From Pseudomonas sp. P5_109 (GTDB lineage: Bacteria; Pseudomonadota; Gammaproteobacteria; Pseudomonadales; Pseudomonadaceae), in NCBI RefSeq assembly GCF_034009455.1, contig NZ_CP125380.1, positions 48,501 to 112,500 on the forward strand: a DNA stretch of 64,000 bases, in the 5' to 3' direction. Below the pieces are notes generated by a model, which worked only from the letters and a program-made list of their open reading frames with translations, did not search any database and was not told the origin of the DNA. This document shows, piece after piece, positions 37,223 through 46,245 of this stretch; within the stretch, counting starts at the first letter, position 1, and each line of letters starts with the position of its first letter. The position numbers and the translations under genes were made by a program.

Positions 37223-38569
37223 TCACAAGTTGTACTGCTTGCGCTTGCGGTACAGCGTCGAGGCGTCGATACCCAGGGTTTTGGCCGCTTGGTCCAGCGT
37301 GTCGGCAGTGGCGAGGACCGCGCCGATATGGGCTTTTTCAAGTTCATCCAGGCTCAATGCCGCGCCGATGCGCGGTGCATTGTTGACCGGGGTTTCGGCC
37401 ATGCCCAGATGACTGATCTCGACCCGCTCCTGCGGACAGATGATGCTCGCGCGCTCGATCACGTTGCGCAGCTCGCGGATGTTGCCTGGCCAGCGATAGC
37501 ACAGCAGCGCTTCCCGGGCTTCGTCACTGAAAGCGCGTGCCGGACGGGCGTATTCCTTGACGAAGCGCGCCAGGAAGCGATCGGCGAGGTTGAGAATATC
37601 TTCGCGGCGTTCGCGTAGCGGTGGCAGGTGCAAGGTAATGACGTTCAGGCGATAGAGCAGGTCTTCACGGAAACGACCGTCGCGGACCATGTCCTCAAGG
37701 TTGAGGTTGGTGGCCGCGAGGATGCGCACATCGGCGCGGCGGGTCACCGCATCACCGACGCGCTCATATTCCTTGTCCTGAATGAAACGCAGCAACTTCG
37801 GCTGCAAAGTCAGGGGAAAGTCGCCGATCTCGTCGAGAAATAGCGTGCCGCCATCAGCCTGGTTGACCCGCCCCAGGGTACTTTCGCTGGCACCGGTGAA
37901 GGCGCCGCGGCTGTGGCCGAAAAGCTCGCTTTCCATGAGTTCGGCGGTCAGCGACGGGCAGTTGATTGTGACGCAGGATTTTTTGGCGCGCTTGCTCCAG
38001 CCGTGGATGGCCTGGGACAGCTCGCCCTTGCCGGTACCGGACTCACCAAGAATCAGGATGTTGGCATCAGTCGTGGCAACCTGGCGGGCGGTTTCGAGTA
38101 CCACTTTCATGGCCGGGCTGTGGGAGTCCAGGCCATCCTTGGGCTTGCGCACTTCACCTTCCAGGGCTTCCAGTCGCGCCGACAGTTGTCGCACTTCCAG
38201 TTGCTTGGCGGTTGCCAGGCGCAATTGATCGGGGCTGCACGGTTTGACCAGATAGTCGGCGGCACCGGCCTGAATCGCATCAACCGCCGTGTCGACAGCA
38301 GAATGCGCCGTGACGATCACCACCCGCATCCAGGGTGCCTGGATGCGCATCTGGGCCAGCACATCGAGGCCGTTGTCTTCGCCCAGGCGCAAATCGAGGA
38401 AGCACAGGTCGAAGACCTGCCGCTGCAATAGGGCTTCTGCCTGCGCGGCACTGGTGGCGGTGGCCACGCTGTAGCCTTCGTCTTCAAGGCAGTATCGGAA
38501 AGTACGCAGGATGGCTGACTCATCGTCCACCAGCAGAATGCGGCCTTGATGCTCAGTGGCTGATTCCAT
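37223..38569 (-). CDS. algB: NtrC-family response regulator AlgB
   Basis: This 448-residue activator has a receiver domain (1-125) with acceptor D59 in CFLDLRLG. The AAA+ domain (about 145-380) has Walker A GESGTGKGE, the sigma-54 contact loop GAFTGA (in HSRGAFTGASES) and Walker B GGTLFLDEIGDF. The C-terminal Fis-type helix-turn-helix is ASTLYRKRKQYNL. All residues for sigma-54 activation are intact, although alginate control by AlgB in P. aeruginosa is reported not to need RpoN. It is the first gene of algB-kinB and is divergent from a spacer with a sigma-54 type promoter. Confidence 0.95.
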   Translation of the reverse strand: MESATEHQGRILLVDDESAILRTFRYCLEDEGYSVATATSAAQAEALLQRQVFDLCFLDLRLGEDNGLDVLAQMRIQAPWMRVVIVTAHSAVDTAVDAIQAGAADYLVKPCSPDQLRLATAKQLEVRQLSARLEALEGEVRKPKDGLDSHSPAMKVVLETARQVATTDANILILGESGTGKGELSQAIHGWSKRAKKSCVTINCPSLTAELMESELFGHSRGAFTGASESTLGRVNQADGGTLFLDEIGDFPLTLQPKLLRFIQDKEYERVGDAVTRRADVRILAATNLNLEDMVRDGRFREDLLYRLNVITLHLPPLRERREDILNLADRFLARFVKEYARPARAFSDEAREALLCYRWPGNIRELRNVIERASIICPQERVEISHLGMAETPVNNAPRIGAALSLDELEKAHIGAVLATADTLDQAAKTLGIDASTLYRKRKQYNL

Positions 38570-38805
38570 TTTCCTACGCTCCTTAATGAATAATCTTTAT
38601 TTAGTCCCGGAGAAATCGGGCAAGTTGCATGATTGATTCTGAGCCATTCCTGTCATGGCAGGGTAGCTTTCATCCTATGTATCGGTTAGCCACCTGATTT
38701 AGCCGGCCTTTTAATAGATGGCCGGTTTCCGACAGCGGCTAGCGTGTATTTCTGACATCCGCGCCCTCCTCTCAATTCAAAAAATTTACGTCTTCCTTCA
38801 AATCA

Positions 38806-38844
38806 ATCGTGCAATACGCACGATCGCACAAGAGGCATCGTGCA
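38806..38844. promoter_or_regulatory. Candidate activator-binding sites (ATCGTGC repeats)
   Basis: ATCGTGC-AATAC-GCACGAT is a perfect 7-5-7 inverted repeat (38806-38824). A further ATCGTGCA starts 31 bases later at 38837, three helical turns away. The sites lie about 75-110 bases upstream of the sigma-54 type element, the usual place for enhancer-binding proteins. Confidence 0.55.
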
Positions 38845-38916
38845 GGATGCGTGCGAAGTGATTCTTTTGATGATCATAAGTCATTGATATTCAAGGTTAT
38901 TAATTCGAATAAAAGC

Positions 38917-38932
38917 TGGCATGCAGGCTGCA
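38917..38932 (+). promoter_or_regulatory. Sigma-54 (-24/-12) type promoter
   Basis: TGGCATGCAGGCTGCA matches TGGCACG-N4-TTGCW with two changes and has the essential GG and GC dinucleotides exactly 10 bases apart. It points to the small membrane protein gene at 39008, leaving a leader of about 65 bases. Confidence 0.6.
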
Positions 38933-39007
38933 ATTGTCTAGTTGACCAGGGCATTCAAAAACAAACGCCCGCTATCGAATACCGACCCGAGTGGTAGGAG
39001 CTCCAGG

Positions 39008-39531
<524 letters not shown>

Positions 39532-39534
39532 CAG

Positions 39535-39705
39535 GAGAGGGTTTTCAAGACACTGGCAGCCGCCCTGCTGTTGGGCGGTAGTGCCAGGCATGCCGGACAG
39601 CGTTTCCCCGACAAGCCTGATCACTGTATGCAGGACTTGTTGATAGAACATTTGAATTTGTACATGAAGGAGGCCACACCGCCTCTTTCCACCTGCGTCA
39701 CCTGA
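39535..39705 (+). pseudogene. Reading frame with Shine-Dalgarno but no start codon
   Basis: Directly after the DUF1328 stop the same frame continues for 54 codons from GTT 39541, coding VFKTLAAALLLGGSARHAG and later FPDKPDHCMQDLLIEHL. The first part looks like a signal peptide and AGGAGAGG stands at the right distance, but the start position reads GTT and an in-frame TGA precedes it. The first usable ATG (39628) would remove the signal peptide. It may be a small exported protein that lost its ATG/GTG by one substitution, or use a non-canonical start. I recognise no family. Confidence 0.4.
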
Positions 39706-40370
39706 GGAGGGCTGGCGCATGACCAAGGGGTCGGGACGTTCTGCCTGATTCAGGGGCGGAGTGACCTACGGGTACAGGGAGTACCTGCGTGAGGGCCGGG
39801 TCAGGAAAAGCCGCTGCGCAAGTTCGCCGGACCGCCATGGCTCGACGGGCTTGCGAAGGGCTTGATTACGCAACACATTGAAATAGAGCACTCGCCTCGG
39901 TTTCATCAGTGTTCTCGCTTCCTTACCCTTGTTATGCCGAAAAATGCTTTTCCTGGTGTTTCACCAGTGACCGTATATCGAGAAAAATCACCTTTCTTTG
40001 GCCGCTATTTTTCGCTTCGTCCTGCGCGATTTTGCTGAAAAATCAACGCTCGGCCACTGCTCAAAAAACATTCAATCTGCTCTGTGATGGCCGGTTCACG
40101 GCACTTATGCCTGCCGAAATGTCGTATTCGAACCGGTTGGGACGCGCGTTTCGCTAAAAAAACCTCATGCCGATTCGGCATAGGGTAGGCGTTTACGGCA
40201 TTAGACGGCGCTTCCTTGCATCGGAATAGTTGCGCCTTTTTTCGCCTGCCAGAGAGCCATAACCAAGCGCTCCGGGGCACCTTATACGGGGGCAGATGCA
40301 CTAGACTTTTTCGCCATAAGCGTTCCAGTTCGCGCATCTCCCTGAGTCAAACGCAAGTAAGGGTAAAGAT
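39706..40370. other. Long spacer before gltP
   Basis: About 665 bases carry no convincing gene. The short open frame at 39909-40157 has no ribosome binding site and no family-like sequence. There is a 9-codon ATG frame at 39719 behind GAGGAGGG, probably meaningless. A perfect 7-1-7 palindrome ATGCCGATTCGGCAT lies at 40167-40181 and could be an operator for gltP. Confidence 0.4.
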
Positions 40371-41702
40371 ATGAAGAAGGCAAAGCTTAGCCTCGCCTGG
40401 CAGATCCTCATCGGTCTGGTATTGGGGATTGCAATCGGTGCGCTGCTCAACCATTTCAGTGCCGAAAAAGCCTGGTGGATCAGCAACGTCCTGCAACCGG
40501 CAGGCGATATCTTTATCCGTCTGATCAAGATGATCGTGATCCCGATCGTCATCTCCTCCCTGATCGTCGGCATTGCAGGCGTCGGTGACGCCAAGAAGCT
40601 TGGGCGCATCGGCCTCAAGACCATCATTTACTTCGAGATCGTCACCACCATCGCTATCGTGGTCGGTCTGCTGCTGGCCAACCTGTTCCATCCGGGTGCC
40701 GGCATCGACATGAGCACCCTGGGTACTGTGGACATTTCCAAGTACCAGGCCACGGCGGCCGAGGTTCAGCATGAACACGCGTTCATCGAAACCATCCTCA
40801 ACCTGATCCCGTCGAACATCTTCGCGGCCATGGTTCGCGGCGAAATGCTGCCGATCATCTTCTTCTCTGTACTGTTCGGTCTCGGTTTGTCGAGCCTGCA
40901 GGCGGACCTGCGCGAGCCGCTGGTGAAGATGTTCCAGGGCGTATCGGAAAGCATGTTCAAGGTCACTCACATGATCATGAACTACGCCCCGATCGGCGTG
41001 TTCGCACTGATCGCGGTGACCGTGGCCAACTTCGGCTTCGCGTCGCTGATACCGTTGGCCAAACTGGTGATCCTGGTTTACGTCGCCATCGCCTTCTTCG
41101 CTTTCGTGGTCCTGGGCCTGATCGCTCGCCTGTTCGGCTTCTCGGTGATCAAGCTGATGCGCATCTTCAAGGATGAGCTGGTACTGGCCTACTCCACCGC
41201 CAGTTCCGAAACCGTGCTGCCGCGCGTGATCGAGAAAATGGAAGCCTACGGTGCGCCGAAAGCTATTTGCAGCTTTGTGGTGCCAACCGGTTACTCGTTC
41301 AACCTCGACGGTTCGACCCTGTATCAAAGCATCGCGGCAATCTTTATTGCCCAGCTGTATGGCATCGACCTGTCGATCAGCCAGCAACTGCTGCTGGTGC
41401 TGACCCTGATGGTCACCTCCAAAGGCATCGCCGGCGTACCGGGCGTCTCCTTCGTGGTACTGCTGGCCACCCTCGGCAGCGTCGGTATTCCACTGGAAGG
41501 CCTGGCGTTCATCGCCGGTGTCGACCGCGTCATGGACATGGCCCGTACCGCACTGAATGTGATCGGTAACGCCCTGGCTGTCCTGGTTATCGCTCGTTGG
41601 GAAGGCATGTACGACGACGCCAAGGGCCAGCGCTACTGGAACTCCCTGCCGCACTGGCGCAGCAAGGAAAAACTGCCGGCGGGTGAAGTTTCCAAGAGCT
41701 GA
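40371..41702 (+). CDS. gltP: Dicarboxylate/amino acid:cation symporter (GltP type)
   Basis: This 443-residue inner-membrane symporter of the DAACS family (TC 2.A.23) imports glutamate/aspartate with protons or sodium. Eight transmembrane helices and two re-entrant loops are expected. The serine-rich hairpin STASSETVLPRVIEKME and the motif NLDGSTLYQSIAAIFIAQ, which bind substrate and cation, are intact. The position after the algB region agrees with PA5479. GTAAGGGTAAAG weakly precedes ATG 40371. A REP pair and a terminator follow. Confidence 0.93.
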   Translation: MKKAKLSLAWQILIGLVLGIAIGALLNHFSAEKAWWISNVLQPAGDIFIRLIKMIVIPIVISSLIVGIAGVGDAKKLGRIGLKTIIYFEIVTTIAIVVGLLLANLFHPGAGIDMSTLGTVDISKYQATAAEVQHEHAFIETILNLIPSNIFAAMVRGEMLPIIFFSVLFGLGLSSLQADLREPLVKMFQGVSESMFKVTHMIMNYAPIGVFALIAVTVANFGFASLIPLAKLVILVYVAIAFFAFVVLGLIARLFGFSVIKLMRIFKDELVLAYSTASSETVLPRVIEKMEAYGAPKAICSFVVPTGYSFNLDGSTLYQSIAAIFIAQLYGIDLSISQQLLLVLTLMVTSKGIAGVPGVSFVVLLATLGSVGIPLEGLAFIAGVDRVMDMARTALNVIGNALAVLVIARWEGMYDDAKGQRYWNSLPHWRSKEKLPAGEVSKS

Positions 41703-41714
41703 TGCATTACCCCT

Positions 41715-41803
41715 TGTGGGAGCGGGCTTGCTCGCGAAGGCGTCATGTCAGCCGGTTCGATGCTGAATGACACACCGCATTCGCGAGCAAGCCCGCTCCC
41801 ACA
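41715..41803. repeat. Paired REP element (REPIN), type A
   Basis: Two inverted copies of GGGAGCGGGCTTGCTCGC flank a ~45-base middle, right after gltP. Confidence 0.85.
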
Positions 41804-41829
41804 TAGGAATTGTGCAGGCAGTAACAAAC

Positions 41830-41856
41830 AAACCCCGGAGAAATCCGGGGTTTGTC
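41830..41856 (+). terminator. Terminator after gltP
   Basis: AAACCCCGGA, GAAA tetraloop, TCCGGGGTTT: a 10-bp stem followed by a short T-rich tract (TTTGTCGTTT). Confidence 0.85.
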
Positions 41857-41906
41857 GTTTCTGGCCACCCCGCTATCATTCGCGGATCTTTTGGGGGATT
41901 TGACTG

Positions 41907-43136
41907 ATGCTCAATGGCCTGTGGCTTGGCTTTTTCATCGTGGCTGCCGTTTCGGCGCTGGCGCAGTGGCTGATCGGTGGTAACGCCGGGATATTCGCGG
42001 CGATGGTGGAGAGCATTTTCGCCATGGCCAAGCTGTCGGTCGAAGTCATGGTGCTGCTGTTCGGCACCCTCACCCTCTGGCTGGGTTTTCTGCGCATTGC
42101 CGAGAAAGCCGGGATCGTCGAATGGTTGGCCAAGGCCCTGGGGCCACTGTTTCTGCGCCTGATGCCAGAAGTCCCGGCGGGTCATCCGGCCATCGGCCTG
42201 ATCACCCTGAACTTCGCCGCCAACGGCCTCGGTCTGGACAACGCCGCCACGCCGATCGGCCTCAAGGCCATGAAGGCGCTGCAGGAACTCAATCCCAGCG
42301 CGACCATCGCCAGCAACGCACAGATCCTGTTCCTGGTGCTCAACGCCTCCTCGCTGACCCTGCTGCCGGTGACGATCTTCATGTATCGTGCCCAGCAAGG
42401 CGCGCCGGACCCGACGCTGGTGTTCCTGCCGATCCTGCTGGCGACCAGTTGCTCGACCATTGTCGGCTTCCTGTCGGTGGCGTTCATGCAGCGCCTGCGC
42501 ATCTGGGACCCCGTGGTGCTGGCCTACCTGATCCCCGGCGCCCTCGTCCTCGGTGGTTTCATGGCATTGCTGGCGACCCTTTCGGCGACCGCGCTGGCCG
42601 GGCTGTCATCGATCCTCGGCAACCTGACGCTGTTTGGCCTGATCATGCTGTTTTTACTGATCGGCGCGCTGCGCAAGGTGAAGGTCTACGAGGCCTTCGT
42701 CGAAGGCGCCAAAGAGGGTTTCGACGTCGCCAAAAATCTGCTGCCCTATCTGGTGGCGATGCTCTGCGCGGTGGGCGTTCTGCGAGCCTCCGGGGCGCTG
42801 GATTTCGGTCTGGACGGGATTCGTCATCTGGTGGCGTGGGCCGGTTGGGACACGCGCTTCGTCGATGCGCTGCCGACGGCGATGGTCAAGCCTTTCTCGG
42901 GTAGCGCCGCCCGGGCAATGCTGATTGAAACCATGAAGACCTCTGGCGTGGACAGCTTCCCGGCGCTGGTGGCGGCGACGGTCCAGGGCAGTACCGAAAC
43001 GACGTTCTATGTCCTGGCGGTGTACTTCGGTGCCGTGGGCATCCAGCGCGCTCGCCATGCAGTCGGTTGTGCATTGCTGGCGGAGTTTGCCGGGGTACTG
43101 GGGGCAATCGGGGTTTGCTACTGGTTCTTTGGTTGA
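41907..43136 (+). CDS. Nucleoside-recognition (Gate) domain membrane protein, SpmA-SpmB fusion type
   Basis: This 409-residue inner-membrane protein has about nine to ten hydrophobic helices and two Gate/nucleoside-recognition repeats, corresponding to SpmA (about 1-190) and SpmB (about 230-409) of Bacillus joined in one chain. The block NFAANGLGLDNAATPIGLKA in the first half and MVKPFSGSAARAMLIETM in the second are conserved. In pseudomonads the role is unknown; 'spore maturation protein' is only a family name. Its 3' end overlaps that of the convergent aminopeptidase gene by 19 bases. Confidence 0.87.
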   Translation: MLNGLWLGFFIVAAVSALAQWLIGGNAGIFAAMVESIFAMAKLSVEVMVLLFGTLTLWLGFLRIAEKAGIVEWLAKALGPLFLRLMPEVPAGHPAIGLITLNFAANGLGLDNAATPIGLKAMKALQELNPSATIASNAQILFLVLNASSLTLLPVTIFMYRAQQGAPDPTLVFLPILLATSCSTIVGFLSVAFMQRLRIWDPVVLAYLIPGALVLGGFMALLATLSATALAGLSSILGNLTLFGLIMLFLLIGALRKVKVYEAFVEGAKEGFDVAKNLLPYLVAMLCAVGVLRASGALDFGLDGIRHLVAWAGWDTRFVDALPTAMVKPFSGSAARAMLIETMKTSGVDSFPALVAATVQGSTETTFYVLAVYFGAVGIQRARHAVGCALLAEFAGVLGAIGVCYWFFG

Positions 43137-44215
43137 TCGGCGCCATCAGCCAACGCTTTCAGTGCTGATTTGCGCTGGTCCATGGGTAATGCGCCAAGTT
43201 TCTCCACGGCCGCGTAAAACTGCGGCCAGTTGCCATCCATCTGCTGGAACAGCACGGAAAATGCCGGCACCCATTGATCGTACAAGCCAAACGGCAATAG
43301 CCGGGCATTGTTCATGGGGGCATGGATCCAGGCGTCGTAGCGTTTGTCTCCCGCCCACTGACGGTCGCGCATCTGCCGATAGTCGCTGCGCAAGCGCTCG
43401 AATTCGGCCACTTTGCGCTGGCGCATTTGCTCGGTTGGCAATGGCAAGGCGTAGAGCTTTTCCAGGCGGGCACGGGTTTCCAGCACCAGCTCGGTGAACT
43501 GGTCGCGCTGGCGCGCTGGCGCATTGTTATCCGGTGGCAGGTGGCGGTAGGCGCGCCATTGGCGAGTACCTTCCTGCTCGACGAAGGTGGCGAAGGATTC
43601 GTTGAACTCCGTGTCGTCCTTCACATAGAAACGCTGATGGGCCAGCTCGTGAAAGATCAATGTGGCCAGTCGCTCATCCCCCCAGCCCATCATCGAACTG
43701 ATGATCGGGTCGTTGAACCAGCCGAGTGTCGAATAGGCCTCGACTCCGCCAATCGACACGTCCATCCCCTGCAAGCGTTGCAATGCCGCTTCGCCGCGGG
43801 CTGCGCTCTGGCTGTAGTAACCGCGGTAGGCCACGCAACCGGCAATGGGGAAGCAGTGGTTTACGGGCTTGAGGGAAAACTCTGGCGTGACGAAAACATT
43901 CCAGACCACGAAGGGGCGGCCAATGTCCGCGTACAAGCGGTAACTCTGGTTATCCGGCAGGCGCAATTGCTGGCTGGCGAACGCTCGGGCCTTTTGCGAT
44001 TGCTCAAGGTGTGTGCGCAGGTTTTGGTCGCGCGTCGGGTCGGCAACCACGCTGGAAACCGGCTCCCTCGCCCGCAGCAACTGCAGTTGGCCACTGGCCA
44101 GTTGGTTGTAGTAGCTGACGCTGGCGCAACCGTTGAGCAACAAAAACAACACACCCGGAAACAAAACGCGAAAAACGCGATCAAGTAACCCAAGGCTAGG
44201 AAGCGGCCTGATCAC
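43118..44215 (-). CDS. Putative zinc aminopeptidase lipoprotein (PF10023/DUF2265)
   Basis: The 365-residue product has an N-terminal lipoprotein signal with lipobox LLNGC (about 29) and a gluzincin-like HELAH motif in LIFHELAHQRFYVKDD, followed by EFNESFATFVEQEG, which supplies the third zinc ligand glutamate. This is the pattern of the PF10023 aminopeptidase family. No ATG is available near the signal; translation probably starts at GTG 44213-44215, ten bases after AAGGAAG. The substrate is unknown. It converges with the Gate-domain gene and is divergent from a lipoprotein gene. Confidence 0.83.
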   Translation of the reverse strand: MIRPLPSLGLLDRVFRVLFPGVLFLLLNGCASVSYYNQLASGQLQLLRAREPVSSVVADPTRDQNLRTHLEQSQKARAFASQQLRLPDNQSYRLYADIGRPFVVWNVFVTPEFSLKPVNHCFPIAGCVAYRGYYSQSAARGEAALQRLQGMDVSIGGVEAYSTLGWFNDPIISSMMGWGDERLATLIFHELAHQRFYVKDDTEFNESFATFVEQEGTRQWRAYRHLPPDNNAPARQRDQFTELVLETRARLEKLYALPLPTEQMRQRKVAEFERLRSDYRQMRDRQWAGDKRYDAWIHAPMNNARLLPFGLYDQWVPAFSVLFQQMDGNWPQFYAAVEKLGALPMDQRKSALKALADGADQPKNQ

Positions 44216-44274
44216 AATAATTCTTCCTTGGAGAGTCTTTCCACAAGACTATCCCGCCAGACTGGAGCTCCGCT

Positions 44275-44697
44275 ATGCGCACGATGATACTGACAGCAAG
44301 CCTGCTGTTGCTGACCGGCTGTGCCGGTTTCGGATTACCCCGCCATGATCCTGCGCAAGCCTGGATCGACCTGGACTCGAAGCAAGAAGATACCGCGTTG
44401 CAGGCACTGGAGGTCGATGACAAGGCCATCGACGATAAACGCTATTTCCAGGTCCAACCCGGAGGCCATGAGTTGACGGTCCGTTACCAGTTCTCGGTCC
44501 AGCCCACCAACATCGGCCCTGACGCCGAGCCGTTGTGGCGCGATTGCCAGTTGAACGTGAAATTCAACGACTTCAACGCGGGCGAGCGTTATGAGCTTCA
44601 GGCGGGGAACATCGGTTTTCGGCCTTGGGCGAAACTCTACGATCAACAGCGCAAAGTGATTGGCCAAGGCACGCCCGCGGGCTGTCAACACACCTGA
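44275..44697 (+). CDS. Hypothetical lipoprotein, first of a tandem paralogous pair
   Basis: This is a 140-residue lipoprotein with lipobox LLTGC (about 15). The mature part has the segment YFQVQPGGHELTVRYQF near 60-77 and YELQAGNIGFRPWAKLYD near the end. The following gene encodes the same pattern, so the two arose by duplication. The PA-lipoprotein family has no known role. TGGAG stands six bases before ATG 44275. The fold suggests a short beta-sandwich exposed in the periplasm; this is inference. Confidence 0.75.
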   Translation: MRTMILTASLLLLTGCAGFGLPRHDPAQAWIDLDSKQEDTALQALEVDDKAIDDKRYFQVQPGGHELTVRYQFSVQPTNIGPDAEPLWRDCQLNVKFNDFNAGERYELQAGNIGFRPWAKLYDQQRKVIGQGTPAGCQHT

Positions 44698-44737
44698 TCG
44701 GCGTTATGCTGGATGCACATCCCTTGGGACATCCATC

Positions 44738-45157
44738 ATGCGCAGGTTGATGCTGTTACTCGCCGCCGGTGTTGTCGCGGGCTGCCAGAGCCCGATGCCG
44801 ACACCTAATCCACAAATGGCCTGGGTCGAATTCTCTACGCCCTTCCCTAACGACAAATTGTTGATGGCCGAACGACTGGATAAACAACGCCTGCGTGACG
44901 GGCGTTTTTTCGAAGTCACGCCCGGTAGCCACGAGCTGATCGTCCGTTTCGACTTTGAAGTACCCGGTGGCGGATTGGGCATGATGAGCGGCCCCTCTGA
45001 ACGGCTGTGCTACCTGACCATCAATTACGATCATTTCGAAGCCGGCCAGCGATATGTGCTCGAAGGCCGTTCCATTGCAATGGTCCCCGGTGCCCGGCTG
45101 TACAACGCCAAGCGCGAGATCCTCGCGGAAGATCGGGAATCCTACTGCCTGATGTGA
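44738..45157 (+). CDS. Hypothetical lipoprotein, second of a tandem paralogous pair
   Basis: This 139-residue protein has a lipobox VVAGC (about 16) and is a paralogue of the preceding one: FFEVTPGSHELIVRFDFEV corresponds to YFQVQPGGHELTVRYQF, and YVLEGRSIAMVPGARLYN to YELQAGNIGFRPWAKLYD. The two genes are 40 bases apart in the same direction. ATG 44738 is used rather than the frame at 44660, which would overlap the first gene and destroy the signal peptide. Function is unknown. Confidence 0.75.
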   Translation: MRRLMLLLAAGVVAGCQSPMPTPNPQMAWVEFSTPFPNDKLLMAERLDKQRLRDGRFFEVTPGSHELIVRFDFEVPGGGLGMMSGPSERLCYLTINYDHFEAGQRYVLEGRSIAMVPGARLYNAKREILAEDRESYCLM

Positions 45158-45161
45158 GGTA

Positions 45162-45395
45162 TCAGCGATCGTTCTTCTGGTAGATGATCTTCTTGGTGCC
45201 GTTTTCGCACGAGCCAACGACCATGTTCTGGTCATGCACTTCGTCATTGCTGACGATTTCAAGTGTGTAGGCGCTGACGCCACGGGCCTGGATCTTGGCT
45301 TCGATCTCGGCCTTGAGTTCTTCGCAGGGTTTTGGTGCCGCGAGGGCCGAAGTGGCCAGTGCGCAACAGATAACCGCCAGGGCAAAACGTTTCAT
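45162..45395 (-). CDS. DUF1161 small exported protein (copy 1)
   Basis: The 77-residue protein has a signal peptide (about 1-19, ending SALA) and the DUF1161 core KPCEELKAEIEAKIQARGV...YTLEIV, with one cysteine near the mature N terminus and one in VVGSCENG, which may form a disulfide. ATG 45395 follows AAAGGAGCTTCAACC; the open frame beyond it is not used. A second copy is encoded at 47466-47687. Function is unknown. Confidence 0.85.
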   Translation of the reverse strand: MKRFALAVICCALATSALAAPKPCEELKAEIEAKIQARGVSAYTLEIVSNDEVHDQNMVVGSCENGTKKIIYQKNDR

Positions 45396-45492
45396 GGTTG
45401 AAGCTCCTTTGAAGCAGCACATACAGTCATGGGTTTTCGCTGCTGTCATTTATTCGACCACAGTTTTAGCGGGCAAGTCTGTCGCGACGCAA

Positions 45493-45559
45493 AAAAGATC
45501 GCAGTCTTGAGAAACCTTTACCGAGTGATCCGGCAGGTTGCGCAGGGCTGCGATCTTTT
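45493..45559 (-). terminator. Long inverted repeat downstream of osmC-like gene
   Basis: AAAAGATCGCAG and CTGCGATCTTTT form a perfect 12-bp stem with a ~43-base loop. On the minus strand it ends in a T tract after the osmC-type gene, so it can act as a terminator. It also resembles an intergenic repeat common in P. fluorescens. Confidence 0.6.
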
Positions 45560-45574
45560 GTTTTCAACGAAAAT

Positions 45575-46006
45575 CTAGCTGACCAATGTTGCCTCCAGGC
45601 TGATCTTCGCATTCAGCACCTTGGATACCGGACAACCCTCTTTGGCCTTGTTGCTGAGTTCTTCGAACTTCGCCTGGGTTGCCCCGGGGATTTTCGCTTT
45701 CAGGATCAATTTCACTGCGGTGATCGCAAAGCCGCCGTCCACTTGATCCAGAGTGACTTCTGCCTGGGTATCGATGCTATCGGCCTTCAGGCCGGCATCA
45801 CCGAGAATCATCGAAAACGCCATTGAGAAACAGCCGGCGTGGGCCGCGCCGATCAACTCTTCGGGGTTGGTGCCCCGGCCGCCTTCGAAGCGTGCCTTGA
45901 AACCGTAGGGCGCTTCCCGGAGTACGCCGGTTTCTGTGGAAATCGAGCCGATACCCGTTTTCAGATCACCTTCCCAATGGGCCGATGCTTTCTTCACGAT
46001 AGCCAT
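45575..46006 (-). CDS. osmC: OsmC-type peroxiredoxin
   Basis: This 143-residue cytoplasmic thiol peroxidase removes organic hydroperoxides. The two reactive cysteines are in AHAGCFSMAF (about C60) and EGCPVSKVL (about C125). The start ATG 46006 (MAIVKKASAHWEGDLKTG) fits the family and follows TTGAGGAGACAGG; the frame open to 46096 is not used. OsmC genes are typically induced by osmotic and stationary-phase stress. It is divergent from an LLM oxidoreductase gene. Confidence 0.92.
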   Translation of the reverse strand: MAIVKKASAHWEGDLKTGIGSISTETGVLREAPYGFKARFEGGRGTNPEELIGAAHAGCFSMAFSMILGDAGLKADSIDTQAEVTLDQVDGGFAITAVKLILKAKIPGATQAKFEELSNKAKEGCPVSKVLNAKISLEATLVS

Positions 46007-46245
46007 GCCTGTCTCCTCAAGAGCGACGCGAATCGTCGCGCCTTCGTGGTTTTTGATTGTCAGGGTTGTGAGGATAGACGGCGGGGCAAAGTTCACCTCG
46101 TCCGATCAATCTGCTTTTTTCGCGGGATTTTTTACCTGGCTATTGAATCTCGGGTATATGCCCACATTGCATGAACAGGCTTTTGGATTTGGCAGGTTTG
46201 CGTTCGCAAGAACAAACCTGCGCCCTCAATTGGAGAAGCAGGTTT

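Larger units (their letters stand above)
38570..39007. other. Divergent regulatory region algB / small membrane protein
   Basis: This 438-base spacer holds no credible gene. It contains a CCGGCC/GGCCGG dyad (38703-38725), a 19-base ATCGTGC inverted repeat (38806-38824), a second ATCGTGCA half-site (38837-38844) and a sigma-54 type element (38917-38932), all facing the gene at 39008. Confidence 0.6.

Noticed and set aside
39909..40157. 82-codon open frame before gltP
   Set aside because: No ribosome binding site, unusual Cys/Ser composition and no family resemblance.
40347..41654. 435-codon open frame antisense to gltP
   Set aside because: His/Asp/Gln-rich shadow of a membrane protein gene with no start signals.
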